Below are positions 6,536 through 8,298 of a stretch of DNA of 8,298 bases, piece after piece; position 1 is the stretch's first letter; each line of letters begins with the position of its first letter. Source of the stretch: Endomicrobium sp. (GTDB taxonomy: Bacteria > Elusimicrobiota > Endomicrobiia > Endomicrobiales > Endomicrobiaceae); NCBI GenBank assembly GCA_031260765.1, contig JAISKX010000091.1:1-8298 (forward strand). Direction: 5' to 3'. Position numbers and translations under genes: made by a program. Under the pieces are notes generated by a model, which was not told where the DNA came from, did not search any database, and was given only the letters and a program-made list of their open reading frames with translations.

Positions 6536-8298
6536 TTATTTAAAATTTACTATATCTTCGCTGCCTACTGCTTCTTCAACTTCTCTTGTAAAATCTTCGC
6601 TGCAATCCACAGAATATTTTGTGTCTATTATAAATCTGCCGTGTAATGGGTCTGTTATGTCTAAAAACACATCATTGTCGCCTTTGTTTTTTTTAAATAT
6701 CTCAGTTAAAGCTTCGGCTAAATCATTATCATATCTTGTTGTGGATACGCTTATATAAAGCTGAGTTTTTTTAGGCTTAACCAATTTTTTTGCCTCATCA
6801 AGAGACATTATTTCGTCAACGGCAAGCTCTGGTTTTTCCGAAGAACCTATGAGTTTGCCTTTTACTACGGCTACCAAATTGGGTTTGAGAATATTTCTAT
6901 ATTTGACGAAAGTTTTTGGAAACATTACCGCGCCCACGGCTCCGTCCATATCTTCAATTTTAAATTTTGCATATTCCTCTTTTTTCTTAGAGACGGCTAC
7001 ATTTAATGCGGTGAGCATTCCTGCTATTCGTATTGTAGGAGCGTCTCTAAACGATTCCCCAGTTTCAATCTTAGGCAAATCGTTTAAACGGCAATCGGAA
7101 TATCTCGCAAGGTCTTTTTTCATTGCGCTCAAAGGATGCCCCGATAAATAAAATCCCAAAACCTCTTTTTCAAATTCAAGCATAATATTTTCTTCTAATG
7201 CTTGAGCGTCAAGCAGAGTTTTTTGCCGCCCCATATCTTTTGACAAGCCGAAAAGCATGCCTTGCGCCGAGTCTTTTTCTTCTTTTATTTTTACAGCTTG
7301 GTCTATGGAAGTCTCTATGCTTTTAATAATCTGCGCTCTTATTTTTGCTTTATCATTGCCGAAACAATCAAAAAAACCTGCTTTGGCTAAGCTTTCCATA
7401 GCGAGTTTATTTATAGATTTCAAATCCACTCTTTGCAAAAAATCGTCCCAATCTTTAAATTGTCCGCCTTCTTTTCTTGCTTGTTCTATGGTCTCAGCCA
7501 CTCTTTCGCCGACGGTTTTTGTGGCAAGAATGCCGAAGCGTATAGAGCCGTTTTCTATTTTAAATCTTCCGCTTGAAAATTGAATGTTCGGCTTCAAAAT
7601 AGTTATGCCGAATTTTTTAGCGTCGTTTAAATACAGCGTCAGCCTTGAATCCTCTTCTTCTTTTTTACCGCTCGTTTTGCCCATTTCCGAATTGAGCAGA
7701 GCGGTAAAATACTCAAGGGGATAATTTGCTTTAAGATATGCAGTGCGGTAAGTGACTATGGCATAAGCTGCAGAATGCGATTTATTAAAACCATATCCCG
7801 CAAAAGCCTCTATATTGTCAAAAATCTTTTCTGCAATTTTCTTCTCTATTGACTTTTTATGAGCGCCGCTTAAAAACTTGTCCTTTTGCTTTGCCATCTC
7901 TTCGGGTTTTTTCTTGCTCATAGCTTTGCGCAGTCCATCTGCTTCGGCGGCGGTAAAATCAGCCAAATCCATAGCCATTCTCATAGCCTGTTCTTGATAT
8001 AAAATGACGCCGTAAGTTTCTTTTAAAATAGGCTCTTGCAATGGGTGGTCGTATTTTATTTTTTTTCTACCGTGCTTTCTTTCAACAAAATCATCAAGCA
8101 TGCCTGAACCCATAGGACCGGGTCTATAAAGAGCGATTAAAGCGATAATCTCTTCAATTTTTTCAGGTTTTAATCTTCTCATCAAATCTCTAAGCCCGTC
8201 GCTTTCAAGTTGAAATACTCCGAGACTTCTCGCTTTTGAGAGCAATTCATAGGTTTTAGCGTCGTCTAATGGGATTTTATTTATGTCGAAATTTTTGT
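6536..8298 (-). CDS. dnaE: DNA polymerase III alpha subunit, C-terminal half (5' end outside window)
   Basis: This is the catalytic subunit of the replicative polymerase. The frame is open to the right window edge, giving 586 codons of a gene usually about 1,150 codons long. The TTG at 8243-8245 is internal, because conserved sequence (FDINKIPLDDAKTYE) continues upstream of it. Counting from that TTG as residue 1, GVFQLESDGLRDLMRRLKP and YRPGPMGSGMLDDFVERKHG (40-59) belong to the fingers region. AGYGFNKSHSAAYAIVTYRT (149-168) is a strongly conserved DnaE signature. A helix-hairpin-helix region lies near 276-298 and an OB fold near 405-485. QGMLF (328-332, bases 7250-7264) matches the beta-clamp-binding motif and falls where E. 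coli DnaE has its own. The PHP domain and the palm with its catalytic aspartates lie outside the window. This layout is DnaE and not PolC. mscS follows after 26 bases. Confidence 0.97.
   Translation of the reverse strand, partial: KNFDINKIPLDDAKTYELLSKARSLGVFQLESDGLRDLMRRLKPEKIEEIIALIALYRPGPMGSGMLDDFVERKHGRKKIKYDHPLQEPILKETYGVILYQEQAMRMAMDLADFTAAEADGLRKAMSKKKPEEMAKQKDKFLSGAHKKSIEKKIAEKIFDNIEAFAGYGFNKSHSAAYAIVTYRTAYLKANYPLEYFTALLNSEMGKTSGKKEEEDSRLTLYLNDAKKFGITILKPNIQFSSGRFKIENGSIRFGILATKTVGERVAETIEQARKEGGQFKDWDDFLQRVDLKSINKLAMESLAKAGFFDCFGNDKAKIRAQIIKSIETSIDQAVKIKEEKDSAQGMLFGLSKDMGRQKTLLDAQALEENIMLEFEKEVLGFYLSGHPLSAMKKDLARYSDCRLNDLPKIETGESFRDAPTIRIAGMLTALNVAVSKKKEEYAKFKIEDMDGAVGAVMFPKTFVKYRNILKPNLVAVVKGKLIGSSEKPELAVDEIMSLDEAKKLVKPKKTQLYISVSTTRYDNDLAEALTEIFKKNKGDNDVFLDITDPLHGRFIIDTKYSVDCSEDFTREVEEAVGSEDIVNFK

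Noticed and set aside
8243..8245. TTG as the dnaE start codon
   Set aside because: The conserved DnaE sequence continues upstream in frame to the window edge, and the polymerase is missing its N-terminal half, so the true start lies outside.

Overview
The window is AT-rich bacterial DNA, densely packed with genes. Nearly every gene has a strong AAGGAG- or GGAGG-type ribosome binding site 5 to 7 bases before its start. Its content suggests an anaerobic bacterium: a four-subunit pyruvate:ferredoxin oxidoreductase of the Thermotoga/archaeal kind, a DUF1844 protein and a DnaE-type polymerase. I lean towards Elusimicrobiota or a similar lineage from general protein character, but the window alone does not prove this.

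Layout. Bases 1-71 hold the last 22 codons of an unidentified plus-strand gene. A short palindromic element (72-115) separates it from gltX (134-1612, glutamyl-tRNA synthetase). A second spacer with two GGGC/GCCC hairpins follows, then a small DUF1844 gene (1718-2041). A perfect 38-base palindrome (2074-2111) serves as a two-way terminator where the plus-strand genes meet the minus-strand genes. Everything to its right is on the minus strand. In transcription order, from the right edge, this is: the C-terminal half of dnaE (cut by the window end), an mscS-family channel gene 26 bases after it, a weak terminator, a sigma70-like promoter, and the operon porC(gamma)-porD(delta)-porA(alpha)-porB(beta).

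How the genes work together. The four por genes encode one enzyme. PorA and PorB carry the thiamine diphosphate site and the proximal iron-sulfur cluster, PorD carries two further [4Fe-4S] clusters, and PorC supplies the gamma domain. Together they oxidise pyruvate to acetyl-CoA and pass electrons to ferredoxin. Their order and 17-23 base gaps point to one transcript from the promoter at 5337-5365. Its leader of about 89 bases has a 30-base tract of only A and C and a hairpin whose 3' arm can also pair with the porC ribosome binding site. gltX (translation), dnaE (replication) and mscS (osmotic protection) are housekeeping genes with no evident link to the por operon.

I found no CRISPR array, transposase, phage gene, tRNA, rRNA or clear new biological system. 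The most unusual signals are in the spacers: short palindromic elements flanked by exact 9-base direct repeats, and the structured por leader.
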